64,000 nt of DNA from Virgisporangium aliadipatigenens (GCF_016863615.1 NZ_BOPF01000004.1:372001-436000); one strand, 5' to 3'; shown: positions 27,018-37,129, numbered from the stretch's first letter. Notes: generated by a model not told the origin, from the sequence alone. Made by a program: numbers and translations.

Positions 27018-27624
27018 ATGACGCCTGACATCGACCGTGCCAAGCAGAGGACACGTGACCAGATCTGGGCGCTTCTGGAGCGGCACCACGCGGCGCCGCC
27101 TGGCGTCCACGGCCACATCCCCGACTTCGAAGGTGCCGGTCGAGCCGCTGCGCGCCTTGCCGATCTCGACGTCCGGCGCCGGGCCCGGACGGTCGAGTCA
27201 AACCTCGACATGGCGCAGCTTCCCGCGCGGGTGCGTGCGTTACGTGACCGCAAGTTGCTTTACATGGCGGTGCCGAGACTGGCCGAAGCGAAGCCGTTCT
27301 ACATGCTCGAACCGGCCGTATTGAGCGAGGCGTTCGAGCCCACCGGCGCCGAGGCGCTCGGATATCGAGGTCGCGCTGCTGATCGAGGCCGGACTGATCG
27401 GGCCGGGGACTGCCATCGCCACGACCGTGCATCCTCTTCAGGTCGCGGACGAAGAGTTGCCTGAGGCTGCGCATGACTTCCGCGTGGACCTTGTCGTGAC
27501 GCCGGACGAGGTGATCGTGTGTGCACCCCGGCGCCGTCCGACCGGAATCATGCCGGACCTCCTGAGCGCGGAGAAAGTTAACGCGATTCCGGTTGTGGGT
27601 ACTTACGGGAATCGCCGAAGGTGA
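27018..27624 (+). pseudogene. 5-formyltetrahydrofolate cyclo-ligase, internal deletion and frameshift
   Basis: From ATG 27018 (GGAG upstream) the first frame gives DIDRAKQRTRDQIWALLERH, FEGAGRAAARLADL, the substrate-site segment KLLYMAVPRLAEAKPFYML, and then breaks down near 27345-27358. From there the +1 frame resumes family text, SDIEVALLIEAGLIGPGTAI, HPLQVADEELPEAAHDFRVD and LVVTPDEVIVCAP, to TGA 27624. The part that should carry the G.GKG.GY nucleotide loop is missing (perhaps 50-70 residues). The gene is therefore broken by a deletion. Nearby GC is lower than in flanking genes. Confidence 0.8.
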
Positions 27625-27634
27625 TCGGTTGGCG

Positions 27635-27689
27635 GAATGCTACGCGTGCCACGTACTTCGCGCTGCGTTACGTGGCACGCGTAGCATTC
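27635..27689 (-). terminator. 21-bp perfect inverted repeat ending the EamA gene
   Basis: Arms at 27635-27655 and 27669-27689 are perfect complements (GAATGCTACG... / ...CGTAGCATTC) around a 13-base loop. The right arm contains the last codons and TAA of the EamA gene, so the terminator is built into the coding end. It could also stop the rightward transcript of the cyclo-ligase pseudogene. Confidence 0.7.
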
Positions 27690-28573
27690 GCCGCGATCTT
27701 GACGGCCTCGGGCCGGCGTCCCGACGAGAGGCCGAACGCCAGGCCGGCGGCTACGACGAGGACGCCGGCGAGAGCCACCGCGCCGGGCGGGCGGGCGTCG
27801 ATCAGGGCCGCCGTGAGCAGCGACACCGGCGGGAGCAGGCCGACGAAGAGGCCGGCCCGTTCCGGCCCGAGGCGGCGCAGCCCGGTGTACCACCAGACGA
27901 ACGCCACCACCGTCAGCATCCCGCCGACGTAGCCGTAGCCCAGGGCCTCCGTTCCGGTCGGGAGGCGCAGCCGCGCGCTCTCGCCGGTGACGATGGCGGC
28001 GACGAGCAGCAGTGGCACGGCGAGCGCGCAGGTCAGCGCCGAGACGCGCAGCGGCCCGAGCCGGGGCAGCAGCGGCAGCGCCAGCACCGAGAAGAGCACC
28101 TCGCACACGAGTGTGCCCAGGCTCGCGAGTACTCCGATCCGGTCCGCGTGGCCGGCGCCGTGCACCATGAGCCCGCCGCAGATGACGATCACGGCGGCGA
28201 CGACCACCCGGGCGGCCGGCAGGCGGCGCTGCGCGAGCGGCCCCGCGAACGACAGCACCAGCGGCGTGCCGCCGACGACCGTTCCGACGACGGCCGGGTC
28301 GGCGTGGCGCAGGGCGGTCAGCAGCAGCACGTTGAACGCCACCAGCCCGCTCGCCGTGAGCAGCAGCAGCCGCAGCCAGTCGCTGGAGGAGAGAGGGGAG
28401 CGGGGTGTTCCGCGCACCCGCAGGATCACCGCGAACACGAGCGCGGCGAGGGCGTAGCGGCCGCACTGGCCGGTGAGCACGGGATAGTCGAGCAGCAACC
28501 GGCTCACCGGCACCGAGGCGCCCAGGATCGTCATGCCGGCGGCGCAGTACAGAGCGCCGGAGTGGGACTTCAT
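27668..28573 (-). CDS. EamA-family (DMT superfamily) transporter
   Basis: A 301-residue inner-membrane protein with ten hydrophobic helices in two five-helix EamA halves (first MTILGASVPVSRLLLD, second CEVLFSVLALPLLPR). Such carriers export amino acids or metabolites. It is divergent from a MocR-type PLP regulator with 66 bp between starts, a standard pairing in which the regulator controls the exporter, here perhaps of an amino acid or vitamin B6-linked compound. Substrate unknown. The coding end is the right arm of a long inverted repeat. Confidence 0.85.
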   Translation of the reverse strand: MKSHSGALYCAAGMTILGASVPVSRLLLDYPVLTGQCGRYALAALVFAVILRVRGTPRSPLSSSDWLRLLLLTASGLVAFNVLLLTALRHADPAVVGTVVGGTPLVLSFAGPLAQRRLPAARVVVAAVIVICGGLMVHGAGHADRIGVLASLGTLVCEVLFSVLALPLLPRLGPLRVSALTCALAVPLLLVAAIVTGESARLRLPTGTEALGYGYVGGMLTVVAFVWWYTGLRRLGPERAGLFVGLLPPVSLLTAALIDARPPGAVALAGVLVVAAGLAFGLSSGRRPEAVKIAANATRAT

Positions 28574-28592
28574 GCCCCTACGCTAGGAAGGA

Positions 28593-28640
28593 ATTGGTTC
28601 CTGAAAGAGAGCCAAGCTCGGTAAGAAAAGGAGGACCAAT
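28593..28640. promoter_or_regulatory. Possible MocR operator in the EamA/MocR divergent region
   Basis: ATTGGTTCCT at 28593-28602 is inverted, with one mismatch, as AGGACCAAT at 28632-28640. The second copy overlaps the ribosome site and start codon of the MocR gene, a position suited to autoregulation. Binding is inferred. Confidence 0.35.
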
Positions 28641-29977
28641 TGGAGGCGTTGCTGAACCTCGCCGAGCGCACCGGGCGCGGGCTCACCGCCGCCCTGCGCG
28701 ACGCCGTGGCCGACGGCCGCCTCGCGCCCGGCACGCGCCTGCCGGCGACCCGGGACCTCGCCGCCGACCTCGGACTCTCGCGGGGCGTCGTCGTCGGGGC
28801 GTACGAACAGCTCGTCGCCGAGGGCCGCTTCGTGGCGCGCCGCGGGGCGGGCACGGTCGTCGCCGAGAACGCGCTCGCGGCACCGCCGCGCACCCCCGCC
28901 GAAACGCCCGCCCCGGAAGCCCGGGCGCTGCGACCGGGGGTGCCGGACCTGAAGTCGTTCCCCCGGAGTGATTGGAAGCGCGCGTACGGTGCGGCGCTCG
29001 ACAACGCCCGACACGCGGACCTCGACTACGGCGACCCCGCCGGGACGCCGCGGCTGCGGGAGGCCCTGGCGGATTATCTCGGGCGGGTGCGCGCGGCCCG
29101 GTGCACGGCGGACGACGTCGTGGTGACCACGGGTGCGGCACAGGCGATGTCGCTGCTGGCCGGTTTGACGACAGGCCCGATCGGCGTGGAGGACCCGGGC
29201 AGCGCGGCCATCCGGGACCAGATCGTCGCGCACGGCCTGCGGGTACGACCGTTGACAGTGGACGGTGAGGGCGCGGATCCCGCGTCGATCGGAGCCGCCA
29301 CGAAAGTCTTCCTCACGCCCGCGCACCAGTTCCCGACCGGGGTGGTGCTGGCGCCGCGGCGGCGGGCGGCGTTCGTGGCGTGGGCGCGGCGCACCGGTGG
29401 GCTGGTCATCGAGGACGACTACGACGCGGAGTTCCGCTACGACCGGCAGCCCGTGGGCTGCATGCAGGGGCTCGCGCCGGACGCCGTGGCGCTGATCGGT
29501 TCGGCCAGCAAGGCGCTCGCGCCGGGGCTGCGGATCGGCTGGCTCGTCGTGCCGCCCGCGTGGCGCGCCAGGGTGCACGCCGCCAAGGCGATCGCCGACC
29601 ACGGCGGCCCCACGCTGGAGCATCTCGCGTTCGCTCACCTGCTGGAGAACGGCGGGTACGACCGGCACCTGCGGCGGGTGCGGCGCCTGTACCGTCAGCG
29701 GCGCGACGCGGTCGTGGCCGCGCTGCGGACCCACCTCCCGCACGCGCGCATCGACGGCGTCGCGGCCGGCCTGCACCTCGTCGTCGAACTCCCGCCCGAC
29801 GTGGACGACGTCGCCCTCGCGCACCGCGCGCACGAGGCCGGGCTCGGCCCGATCGCGCTCAGCACGCTGCGGCACGCCCCCGGAGCGCCCGGCCTGGTGC
29901 TCGGATACGCCACCCACCGCCCCGACGAACTCACCGCCGCCGTAGCGACCGTGGGGAAACTTGTCCGGCGACCGTGA
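28640..29977 (+). CDS. MocR-family transcriptional regulator (GntR HTH fused to aminotransferase-like domain)
   Basis: A 445-residue regulator. Residues 1-75 form a GntR winged helix (LAPGTRLPATRDLAADLGLS, ...GRFVARRGAGTVVA); the rest is a fold-type-I aminotransferase domain with AQAMSLLAGL, DDYDAEFRYD and the PLP-lysine segment SASKALAPGLRIGW. Such PdxR/MocR proteins sense PLP or amino acids. The TTG start is well supported by AAGGAGG five bases upstream. It diverges from the EamA transporter, its likely target. Confidence 0.92.
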   Translation: MEALLNLAERTGRGLTAALRDAVADGRLAPGTRLPATRDLAADLGLSRGVVVGAYEQLVAEGRFVARRGAGTVVAENALAAPPRTPAETPAPEARALRPGVPDLKSFPRSDWKRAYGAALDNARHADLDYGDPAGTPRLREALADYLGRVRAARCTADDVVVTTGAAQAMSLLAGLTTGPIGVEDPGSAAIRDQIVAHGLRVRPLTVDGEGADPASIGAATKVFLTPAHQFPTGVVLAPRRRAAFVAWARRTGGLVIEDDYDAEFRYDRQPVGCMQGLAPDAVALIGSASKALAPGLRIGWLVVPPAWRARVHAAKAIADHGGPTLEHLAFAHLLENGGYDRHLRRVRRLYRQRRDAVVAALRTHLPHARIDGVAAGLHLVVELPPDVDDVALAHRAHEAGLGPIALSTLRHAPGAPGLVLGYATHRPDELTAAVATVGKLVRRP

Positions 29978-30003
29978 CCATGGGACGCCCGTGGCAGTAC
30001 GGT
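29974..30003 (+). promoter_or_regulatory. Promoter for leaderless DUF885 gene
   Basis: GTGACC at 29974-29979 and TACGGT at 29998-30003 are 18 bases apart, and the -10 ends six bases before ATG 30010. No Shine-Dalgarno is present, consistent with a leaderless transcript. Confidence 0.45.
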
Positions 30004-30009
30004 TCCCTT

Positions 30010-31620
30010 ATGCGGCAACAGTTCAGCACCGTGGCCGAGCGGATCGTCGACGCGATGCTCGCGGAAAGCCCCGTCCTCGCCCAGACCGCCGGCGACCACC
30101 GCTACGACGACCGGCTGCCCGACCTGTCACCCGACGGTGTCGCCCGGCACGTGGCGCTGCTGCGCGACGCCGCCGACGCACTGTCCCAGGTGGACACCGA
30201 CGCGCTGACGCCGGAGGAAGCGGTCGACTGCACGGTGCTGCTGGCCCGGGTCGAACGCACGCTGTTCGAGCTGACCGAGGTGCGCGAGCACGAGTGGAAC
30301 CCGATGGCGCACAACCCCGGCGGGCTGCTGCACCCGCTGCTGAGCCGGCCGTTCGCGCCGGTCGAGGAGCGGCTGACCGCACTCGCCGCGCGGTTGACCG
30401 CCTTGCCCGACACGCTGGCCACCGCCCGCGCCGTGCTGCGCGACGTGCCGCGCATCCACCTGGAGACGGCGATCGGTCAGTTCACGGGTCTGCATTCGCT
30501 CATCCGCGGTGAGGCCGACGCGCTGCTGCGAGAGGAGCCCGGCCTCCGTGCGACGGTCAATCCCGCGCAGGAGACGGCGGCCGCCGCGATCGACGAGTTC
30601 GTGGCGTGGCTGCGCGCGCAGCAGGGCGAGGGGCGCGACCCGCGGCTCGGCCGACGGCTGTGGGAGGCGCGGCTGTGGCACACGCTCGACACCGAGCTGA
30701 CCGCCGCGCAGATCATCAAGTCCGCCGGCGAAAACCTGGAACGCATCAGCGAGGAGATCCGCGAGACGGCCGCCGCGATGACCGGCGCTCCGGCCACCGA
30801 CGACGCCGTGCGCGAAGCGCTTCAACGCTCCGCGCGGGACCGCCCGGACAACACGTCCATTGTGGAGCGTGCGCGGCAGGCGATGGCCGAGGCGACGGCG
30901 TTCGTGGACCAGTTCGAGCTGGTGTCCCTTGTGGACGATCCGTGCGAGATCCTGGAGATGCCGGAGTTCGCGCGCGGGATCGCCGTGGCGTACTGCGACC
31001 CGCCGGGGCTGCTGGAGAGCGGGGACCTGCCGACGTTCTACTGCATCTCACCGACGCCCGCGGACTGGCCGGCCGAGCGGGTCGACTCGTTCTACCGCGA
31101 GTACAACGACCACATGATCCGCAACCTGACAGTGCACGAGGCGATGCCGGGGCACTTCCTGCAGCTCGCGCACGCCCGGCGGGCGAAGGGGGCGCGGAAG
31201 GTGCGCGCCGTCTCGCGGTCCGGGCCGTTCGTCGAGGGCTGGGCCGTCTACGCCGAGGAGCTGATGGTCGAGCACGGCTACGGCGGCCGGGCGGTGAAGC
31301 TGCAGCAGCTGAAGATGCAGCTGCGCATGACCATCAACGCCATCATCGACCAGTTGGTGCACTGCGCGGACATGTCGGAGCAGGAGGCGCTGGCGCTGAT
31401 GCGCGGCAGCGGGTTCCAGGAGGAGGGCGAGGCGGTCGGCAAGTGGCGCCGCGCGCTGCTCACCTCGACCCAGCTGTCGACCTACTTCGTCGGATACCTG
31501 GAGGTCGCGGCCATCGCCAGGGCGCGCCCGGCGAACACGCCGCTGCGGGACTGGCACGACGCGATGCTCTCGCACGGATCGCCGCCCCCGCGCCATCTCC
31601 GCGCGCTGCTCAACATCTAG
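30010..31620 (+). CDS. DUF885 family protein (putative zinc carboxypeptidase-like)
   Basis: A 536-residue soluble protein of the DUF885 family. The conserved zinc-site segment NLTVHEAMPGHFLQ (H-E-4x-H) lies near residue 375-385 and EGWAVYAEELM follows about 35 residues later with a candidate third ligand Glu. Some DUF885 members act as metallopeptidases on modified peptides; no substrate can be assigned here. ATG 30010 is favoured by the promoter-like hexamer just upstream; there is no signal peptide. It stands 32 bases after the MocR stop on the same strand. Confidence 0.85.
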   Translation: MRQQFSTVAERIVDAMLAESPVLAQTAGDHRYDDRLPDLSPDGVARHVALLRDAADALSQVDTDALTPEEAVDCTVLLARVERTLFELTEVREHEWNPMAHNPGGLLHPLLSRPFAPVEERLTALAARLTALPDTLATARAVLRDVPRIHLETAIGQFTGLHSLIRGEADALLREEPGLRATVNPAQETAAAAIDEFVAWLRAQQGEGRDPRLGRRLWEARLWHTLDTELTAAQIIKSAGENLERISEEIRETAAAMTGAPATDDAVREALQRSARDRPDNTSIVERARQAMAEATAFVDQFELVSLVDDPCEILEMPEFARGIAVAYCDPPGLLESGDLPTFYCISPTPADWPAERVDSFYREYNDHMIRNLTVHEAMPGHFLQLAHARRAKGARKVRAVSRSGPFVEGWAVYAEELMVEHGYGGRAVKLQQLKMQLRMTINAIIDQLVHCADMSEQEALALMRGSGFQEEGEAVGKWRRALLTSTQLSTYFVGYLEVAAIARARPANTPLRDWHDAMLSHGSPPPRHLRALLNI

Positions 31621-31748
31621 ATCAAGAGCTTCATTTCACGGGCCCGTCGGGGGCGTGACCGCTGCCTCCCGGGCTGCACCGCTGGCCCCTGCGGGGCTAC
31701 GCTGCCGCGCCCGCGTGCAGTCGCGCTCGCCTCCGGCGGCCGGATCAA

Positions 31749-32441
31749 CTATCTGGGGCGCTTGTCCTCGACGGTGGCGCCGGCCGGGGTGGCGAAGAGG
31801 CTCGGGTCGGCGGAGTCGCTGTAGCGCTCCAGCTCCAGCTGGACGGCGTTGCCGTTGACCGTGCCGGTGAACCGCCCCAGCACCCCCTCCTTGGTGATGC
31901 ACACGGTCAGCCCGGCCGAGCCGTGCACCCCCACGCAGGTGGCCGCCTTGCCGGCGATCGTCGTCTCGTGGCGGGTCACCGTGCCGCCGTCGAGCGCGGC
32001 CTGGCTCACCAGCCGCAGCGCCGCGCTCGGCGCCACGAGGCCCCCGCTCGCGGAGGGGATCGGGCCGGGGTTGGGGGAGCGCTCCGCGCCGGCGACCAGC
32101 TCCAGGACCGGGTCGGTCGGGTTGGTCGGCGGCGCCGTCAGCGTGCAGCGGGTGGCGTCCGTCGCGGTCCGGCAGTCGGTCGTCGCCTCGTCCGTCGTCA
32201 CCAGTTTTCCGCCGGGGAACTGGTAGACAGCCCGCTTAGGCTCCTGTGCCTGGGCCAGGAGGGCCGACGCCCCGCCGGCGAGCCGGTACTCGGCGGTGAA
32301 CGTCAGCTCGCCCGCCTCGTCGAGCTGCGCCGCAAGGTCGTTGAACAGGCCGGACTCCTCCGAGGGGGCACATCCGACCAGCATCGGTACCGACAGTGCG
32401 ACAGCAAGCACTACGGACAGTCGCGATCGGGACCAAAGCAT
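31749..32441 (-). CDS. Lipoprotein, LppX/LprAFG-like
   Basis: A 230-residue lipoprotein with a type II signal peptide; the lipobox LVGC places the lipidated Cys at about residue 24. The body has the size and beta-rich pattern of the LppX_LprAFG lipid-carrier fold (ELTFTAEYRLAGG, AVYQFPGGKLVTTDE, VQLELERYSDSADPSLFATP). The family carries glycolipids or lipoarabinomannan-type lipids across the envelope; that role here is inferred. It stands alone, upstream of and divergent from eno. Cys pairs C88/C96 and C163/C176 (approximate) may form disulfides. Confidence 0.7.
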   Translation of the reverse strand: MLWSRSRLSVVLAVALSVPMLVGCAPSEESGLFNDLAAQLDEAGELTFTAEYRLAGGASALLAQAQEPKRAVYQFPGGKLVTTDEATTDCRTATDATRCTLTAPPTNPTDPVLELVAGAERSPNPGPIPSASGGLVAPSAALRLVSQAALDGGTVTRHETTIAGKAATCVGVHGSAGLTVCITKEGVLGRFTGTVNGNAVQLELERYSDSADPSLFATPAGATVEDKRPR

Positions 32442-32584
32442 GGCGCATAGCTTCTACCCAGAACGGGTGCCGCCGCAAATTGGTTCCGCCCATATCTGAC
32501 CTGCCCGACGTCCCCGTCGGGAACGCGACTAGGCTGCACGATTGGCGTACCCGGGGATTGTCCACAGATGTGAACAGGGAGTGA

Positions 32585-33874
<1,290 letters not shown>

Positions 33875-33876
33875 CC

Positions 33877-34572
33877 ATGGCTAATCGACCGGGCACCGGC
33901 GGCGCCGGACCGGGTGGTCGCGCTCCGCGCGGTGCCCGGTCCGGTGCTTCGCGTACCGGCCGTCCGACCGGTGGGGCCTCCGGCCGCGGGTTCCCGCGCG
34001 GCGGCTCCACCGGCGGTGCCTTTCCCGGCGGCGGACACGGCGCGTTCACCCGCGCCGGCGGCGTCGGTGGTGTGGCGGCGCGGCCGTCGCCGGGTTCCCG
34101 CCCGACGGGTGCGTCGCGTCCGACCGCCGCGCGGCGCGGTGGCGGCACCGGCGCCACGCAGCGGACCCGCGCGCCGCAGCCGAGGAAGCTGACCGGCCGG
34201 GCCGCGGTGCTCGGCATGGTGCTCGTCGGGCTGCTGCTCGCGTACGCCTATCCGGTCCGCGTGTACCTGTCCCAGCAGGCGGAGATCGCCGGGCTCGAGC
34301 AGCAGCAGGCCGCGCAGCGCCGTCGTATCGAGGCTCTGGCGGAGGAACGGGCGAAGTGGGACGACCCCGAGTTCATCAAGGCGCAGGCGCGCAAGAAGCT
34401 GCACTACATCCTCCCGGGGGAGAAGCCGTACGTGCCGCTGCCGGATCCGGCGACGGCCGGGGACCAGCAGGAGAAGGCGCCGACCGGAGCCGTGCCGCAG
34501 GACCCCTGGTACGGCAAGCTCTGGTCGAGCGTGCGCGCGGCGGACCGGCCGCAGGGGACGCCCCAGACGTGA
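33877..34572 (+). CDS. FtsB/DivIC-type septum formation protein
   Basis: A bitopic membrane protein of 231 residues that acts in the divisome. The unusual part is a ~100-residue Gly/Arg/Pro-rich cytoplasmic N-terminus. A TM helix (about 109-126) is followed by the short coiled coil LSQQAEIAGLEQQQAAQRRR and then the conserved WDDPEFIKAQARKKLHYILPGE of DivIC proteins. It starts two bases after the eno stop codon, so expression is tied to enolase. Pro-rich C-terminus. Confidence 0.88.
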   Translation: MANRPGTGGAGPGGRAPRGARSGASRTGRPTGGASGRGFPRGGSTGGAFPGGGHGAFTRAGGVGGVAARPSPGSRPTGASRPTAARRGGGTGATQRTRAPQPRKLTGRAAVLGMVLVGLLLAYAYPVRVYLSQQAEIAGLEQQQAAQRRRIEALAEERAKWDDPEFIKAQARKKLHYILPGEKPYVPLPDPATAGDQQEKAPTGAVPQDPWYGKLWSSVRAADRPQGTPQT

Positions 34573-34651
34573 GCGGACGCTTGCGGGAGCTCACCATGGG
34601 GCACTGTGCGATCGCGTCTCGTGGCGCCGGTGAGCGCAGCGGGCCGGCGGC

Positions 34652-35167
34652 ATGAGCGACAAGGATCCCGGGCCTGCTGTGCGGGAGCCCGCGACGCCGG
34701 ACGACCTCGACGCGGTCGCCGCCCAGCTGGGGCGCACGCCGCGCGGCACCCGCTACGTGGCGCACCGCTGCCCGTGCGGAAAGCCGGACGTGGTGGAGAC
34801 CACACCGCGGCTGCCGGACGGGACGCCGTTCCCCACGCTGTTCTACCTGACCTGCCCGCGCGCCACGGCGGAGTGCAGCCGGCTGGAGTCGGCGGGGCTG
34901 ATGAAGGACATGGCGGCGCGGCTGGCCGACGATCCCGAACTGGCGGCCCGGTACCGCGCGGCGCACGAGGACTACCTGGCCCGGCGCGCCGCCGTCGCCG
35001 AGGTGCCGGAGATCGACGGCGTCTCCGCGGGCGGCATGCCGGGGCGCGTGAAGTGCCTGCACGTCCACCTGGGACACCGCCTGGCGGTCGGCGAGGGGGT
35101 CAACCCCTTCGGGGACGAGACCCTGGAAGCGGTCGGGGAGTGGTGGAAGGACGGACCGTGCGTGTGA
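34652..35167 (+). CDS. DUF501 family protein
   Basis: A 171-residue protein of the DUF501 family, which almost always follows eno/ftsB in actinobacteria. Conserved segments are QLGRTPRGTRYVAHRCPCG, PTLFYLTCPRA and VKCLHVHLGH, with Cys and His residues that might bind metal. Function unknown; genomic association with division and phosphate genes is the only hint. The ATG is 79 bases after the ftsB-like stop. Confidence 0.9.
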   Translation: MSDKDPGPAVREPATPDDLDAVAAQLGRTPRGTRYVAHRCPCGKPDVVETTPRLPDGTPFPTLFYLTCPRATAECSRLESAGLMKDMAARLADDPELAARYRAAHEDYLARRAAVAEVPEIDGVSAGGMPGRVKCLHVHLGHRLAVGEGVNPFGDETLEAVGEWWKDGPCV

Positions 35168-35189
35168 CTGTGGTTCGCTTCTGAGCGTC

Positions 35190-35195
35190 TACAGT
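35190..35195 (+). promoter_or_regulatory. -10 hexamer for leaderless acetyltransferase transcript
   Basis: TACAGT ends six bases before GTG 35202, with no Shine-Dalgarno, the layout of actinobacterial leaderless genes. Confidence 0.4.
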
Positions 35196-35201
35196 CACCG
35201 G

Positions 35202-35705
35202 GTGGATGTCATCATCCGGCGCGCCCGCACCACCGACGTCAGGGGCATCCGCCGCCTCGTCGACCTGTACTCCCAGCCCCGCCAGATGCTGTCCAAGGCG
35301 ACGGTGAAGCTGTACGAGGACGTGCAGGAGTTCTGGGTCGCCGAACGGGCCTCCGACGGCGCGGTCGTCGGCTGCGGCGCGCTGCACGTCATGTGGGAGG
35401 ACCTCGCGGAGGTGCGCACCGTCGCGGTCGACCCGGACTGCCGGGGCCAGAAGATCGGCCACCGCATCGTCGCCGAGCTGCTCGTCACCGCCCGCGAACT
35501 GGCCGTCAAGCGCGTGTTCTGCCTCACGTTCCAGACCGGGTTCTTCGCGTCGTTCGGGTTCAAGGTGATCGACGGGACGCCGGTGACGCACGAGGTCTAC
35601 GAGGAACTGCTGCGCTCCTACGACGAGGGCGTAGCGGAGTTCCTCGACCTCGAACGGGTCAAGCCCAACACGCTCGGCAACATCCGCATGCTGCTGCATC
35701 TGTAG
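35202..35705 (+). CDS. Amino-acid N-acetyltransferase (actinobacterial ArgA-type GNAT)
   Basis: A 167-residue GNAT-fold enzyme, closest in pattern to the short stand-alone N-acetylglutamate synthase of actinobacteria (Mycobacterium Rv2747 type), which starts arginine synthesis. The acetyl-CoA strand and loop read VRTVAVDPDCRGQKIGHRI, followed by VFCLTFQTGFFASFGF, where the aromatic run near the C-terminal half is typical. A terminal KPNTLGNIRMLLHL completes it. It lies between DUF501 and ppx. GNAT specificity cannot be proved by sequence. Confidence 0.8.
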   Translation: MDVIIRRARTTDVRGIRRLVDLYSQPRQMLSKATVKLYEDVQEFWVAERASDGAVVGCGALHVMWEDLAEVRTVAVDPDCRGQKIGHRIVAELLVTARELAVKRVFCLTFQTGFFASFGFKVIDGTPVTHEVYEELLRSYDEGVAEFLDLERVKPNTLGNIRMLLHL

Positions 35706-35721
35706 CGAACGGCGACATCTG

Positions 35722-35727
35722 TAGGGT
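35722..35727 (+). promoter_or_regulatory. -10 hexamer for leaderless ppx transcript
   Basis: TAGGGT ends seven bases before ATG 35735 and no Shine-Dalgarno is present, suggesting ppx has its own leaderless promoter. Confidence 0.4.
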
Positions 35728-35734
35728 TCGGCGC

Positions 35735-36667
35735 ATGACACGGGTAGCGGCGATCGACTGCGGGACCAACTCCATCCGGCTGCTCGTGGCGGATGTCGAC
35801 GGGTCCGGCCGCCTGACGGATCTGACCCGCCGGTTGGAACTGGTGCGCCTCGGCGAGGGCGTCGACCGGACCGGCCGGCTCGCTCCCGCCGCGATCGAAC
35901 GGGTCCGCGTCGCGCTCGCCCGCTACACGGAGGAACTGCGCGCCCTCGGTGCCGAGCGGGTCCGCATGGTCGCCACCAGCGCATCCCGCGACGCCGAGAA
36001 CGCCGACGACTTCCGGAGCATGGTCACGCGCACGCTCGGCGTGGCCCCCGAGGTGATCACCGGAGACGAGGAGGCGCGGCTGTCGTTCACCGGGGCGGTG
36101 CGTGGGCTGGAGACGCCCGGGCCGTACCTGGTGGTCGACATCGGCGGCGGCTCGACGGAGTTCGTCGTCGGGGACAGCGGTGTCGAGCGGGCCGTCAGCG
36201 TGGACATCGGCTGCGTGCGCATGACCGAACGCCACCTGCACGGCGACCCGCCCACGTCCGCGCAGATCGCCGCGGCGGAGGCCGACGTCGCGGCCACCGT
36301 CGACCGTGCGCTCGACGCGGTGGGGCGCGGCGGTGGGCGTTCCCTCATCGGGCTCGCGGGATCGGTGACGACGGTCGCCGCGCTCGCCCTCGGCCTGGAG
36401 TCGTACGAGCCCGACCGGATCCATCAGGCGCGGATCTCCGCGGCGGACGTGGCGAAGGTGACGGCGGACCTGCTCGGGGCGAGCGTCGCGCGGCGGCTCG
36501 AACACCCGGTGATGCACCCGGGGCGGGCCGACGTGATCGGCGCGGGCGCGCTGATCCTGCGCGTGATCATGGAACGCACCGGCGCCGACGCGGTCATCGC
36601 GAGCGAGCACGACATCCTCGACGGCATCGCCTACAGCGCCGTCGACGTTGGCACAGCCACTTCGTAA
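35735..36667 (+). CDS. Ppx/GppA exopolyphosphatase family protein
   Basis: Hydrolyses terminal phosphates of polyphosphate or converts pppGpp to ppGpp. A 310-residue short form without the C-terminal HD-like region, as usual in actinobacteria. Phosphate loop 1 is AIDCGTNSIRLLV near residues 5-17, loop 2 VVDIGGGSTEFVVG near 134-147, and the ASRDAENADDF and GDEEARLSF segments are standard. It closes the eno-ftsB-DUF501 neighbourhood. Confidence 0.92.
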   Translation: MTRVAAIDCGTNSIRLLVADVDGSGRLTDLTRRLELVRLGEGVDRTGRLAPAAIERVRVALARYTEELRALGAERVRMVATSASRDAENADDFRSMVTRTLGVAPEVITGDEEARLSFTGAVRGLETPGPYLVVDIGGGSTEFVVGDSGVERAVSVDIGCVRMTERHLHGDPPTSAQIAAAEADVAATVDRALDAVGRGGGRSLIGLAGSVTTVAALALGLESYEPDRIHQARISAADVAKVTADLLGASVARRLEHPVMHPGRADVIGAGALILRVIMERTGADAVIASEHDILDGIAYSAVDVGTATS

Positions 36668-36691
36668 CCGGCGGGCGTACCGTCGATTGCC

Positions 36692-37129
36692 ATGGAGCTG
36701 CAATGGTGGTCGATCGAGGTGTGCGACGGTCGGTTCCCGGCGAGCCAGTGGCGCCGGGCGCACGGCGAGGAGTTGCAGGAGGCGCTGCTGACCAACGGCG
36801 CCTACGACTGGACCTGGACGGTGACCCCGTTCGGGATCGTCCTGGAGGTCGGGTTCCGCTCGGACGGGGCGTGGGAGCGGTTCCGCGCGCTGCCGGTCGT
36901 GACCGCGGCGCTCGACGCCGTGCCGGATCCGATCAACGGCCGCTTCGTCTACCCGGGCCGGGGCGGTAGCTCGGGCGCGTCGCAGCGCCGGCGCTCGCCA
37001 CGCCCGCTCGGGGCCGGGGCCGCCGCCCTGCCTATCTCGCCGCCGCCGTCCCTCGTGGCGCGGCCGCTGGAGGCGCTGCCACGACCGGTCGACCGCGAGC
37101 CGGACGTGCCCGTGCGCCTGGCCGCCTGA
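36692..37129 (+). CDS. Hypothetical protein, Trp-rich N-terminal domain
   Basis: A 145-residue protein not assigned to a family. Residues 1-90 look globular (MELQWWSIEVCDG, DWTWTVTPFGIVLEVGF, GRFVYPGRGG), and the rest is Pro/Arg/Ala rich and probably disordered. TACCGT lies eight bases before the ATG, so it may be leaderless. It follows ppx by 24 bases and converges on the next hypothetical gene. Confidence 0.7.
   Translation: MELQWWSIEVCDGRFPASQWRRAHGEELQEALLTNGAYDWTWTVTPFGIVLEVGFRSDGAWERFRALPVVTAALDAVPDPINGRFVYPGRGGSSGASQRRRSPRPLGAGAAALPISPPPSLVARPLEALPRPVDREPDVPVRLAA

Noticed and set aside
31621-31748. GC-rich spacer with repeated CCGCTG/GCCCCTGCGGGG text after the DUF885 gene
   Set aside because: Weak, irregular pairing; no clear terminator or element.
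34610-34651. Possible fifth operon-junction repeat before DUF501
   Set aside because: Only GGTGAGCGCAGCGG resembles part of copy C; too short to include.
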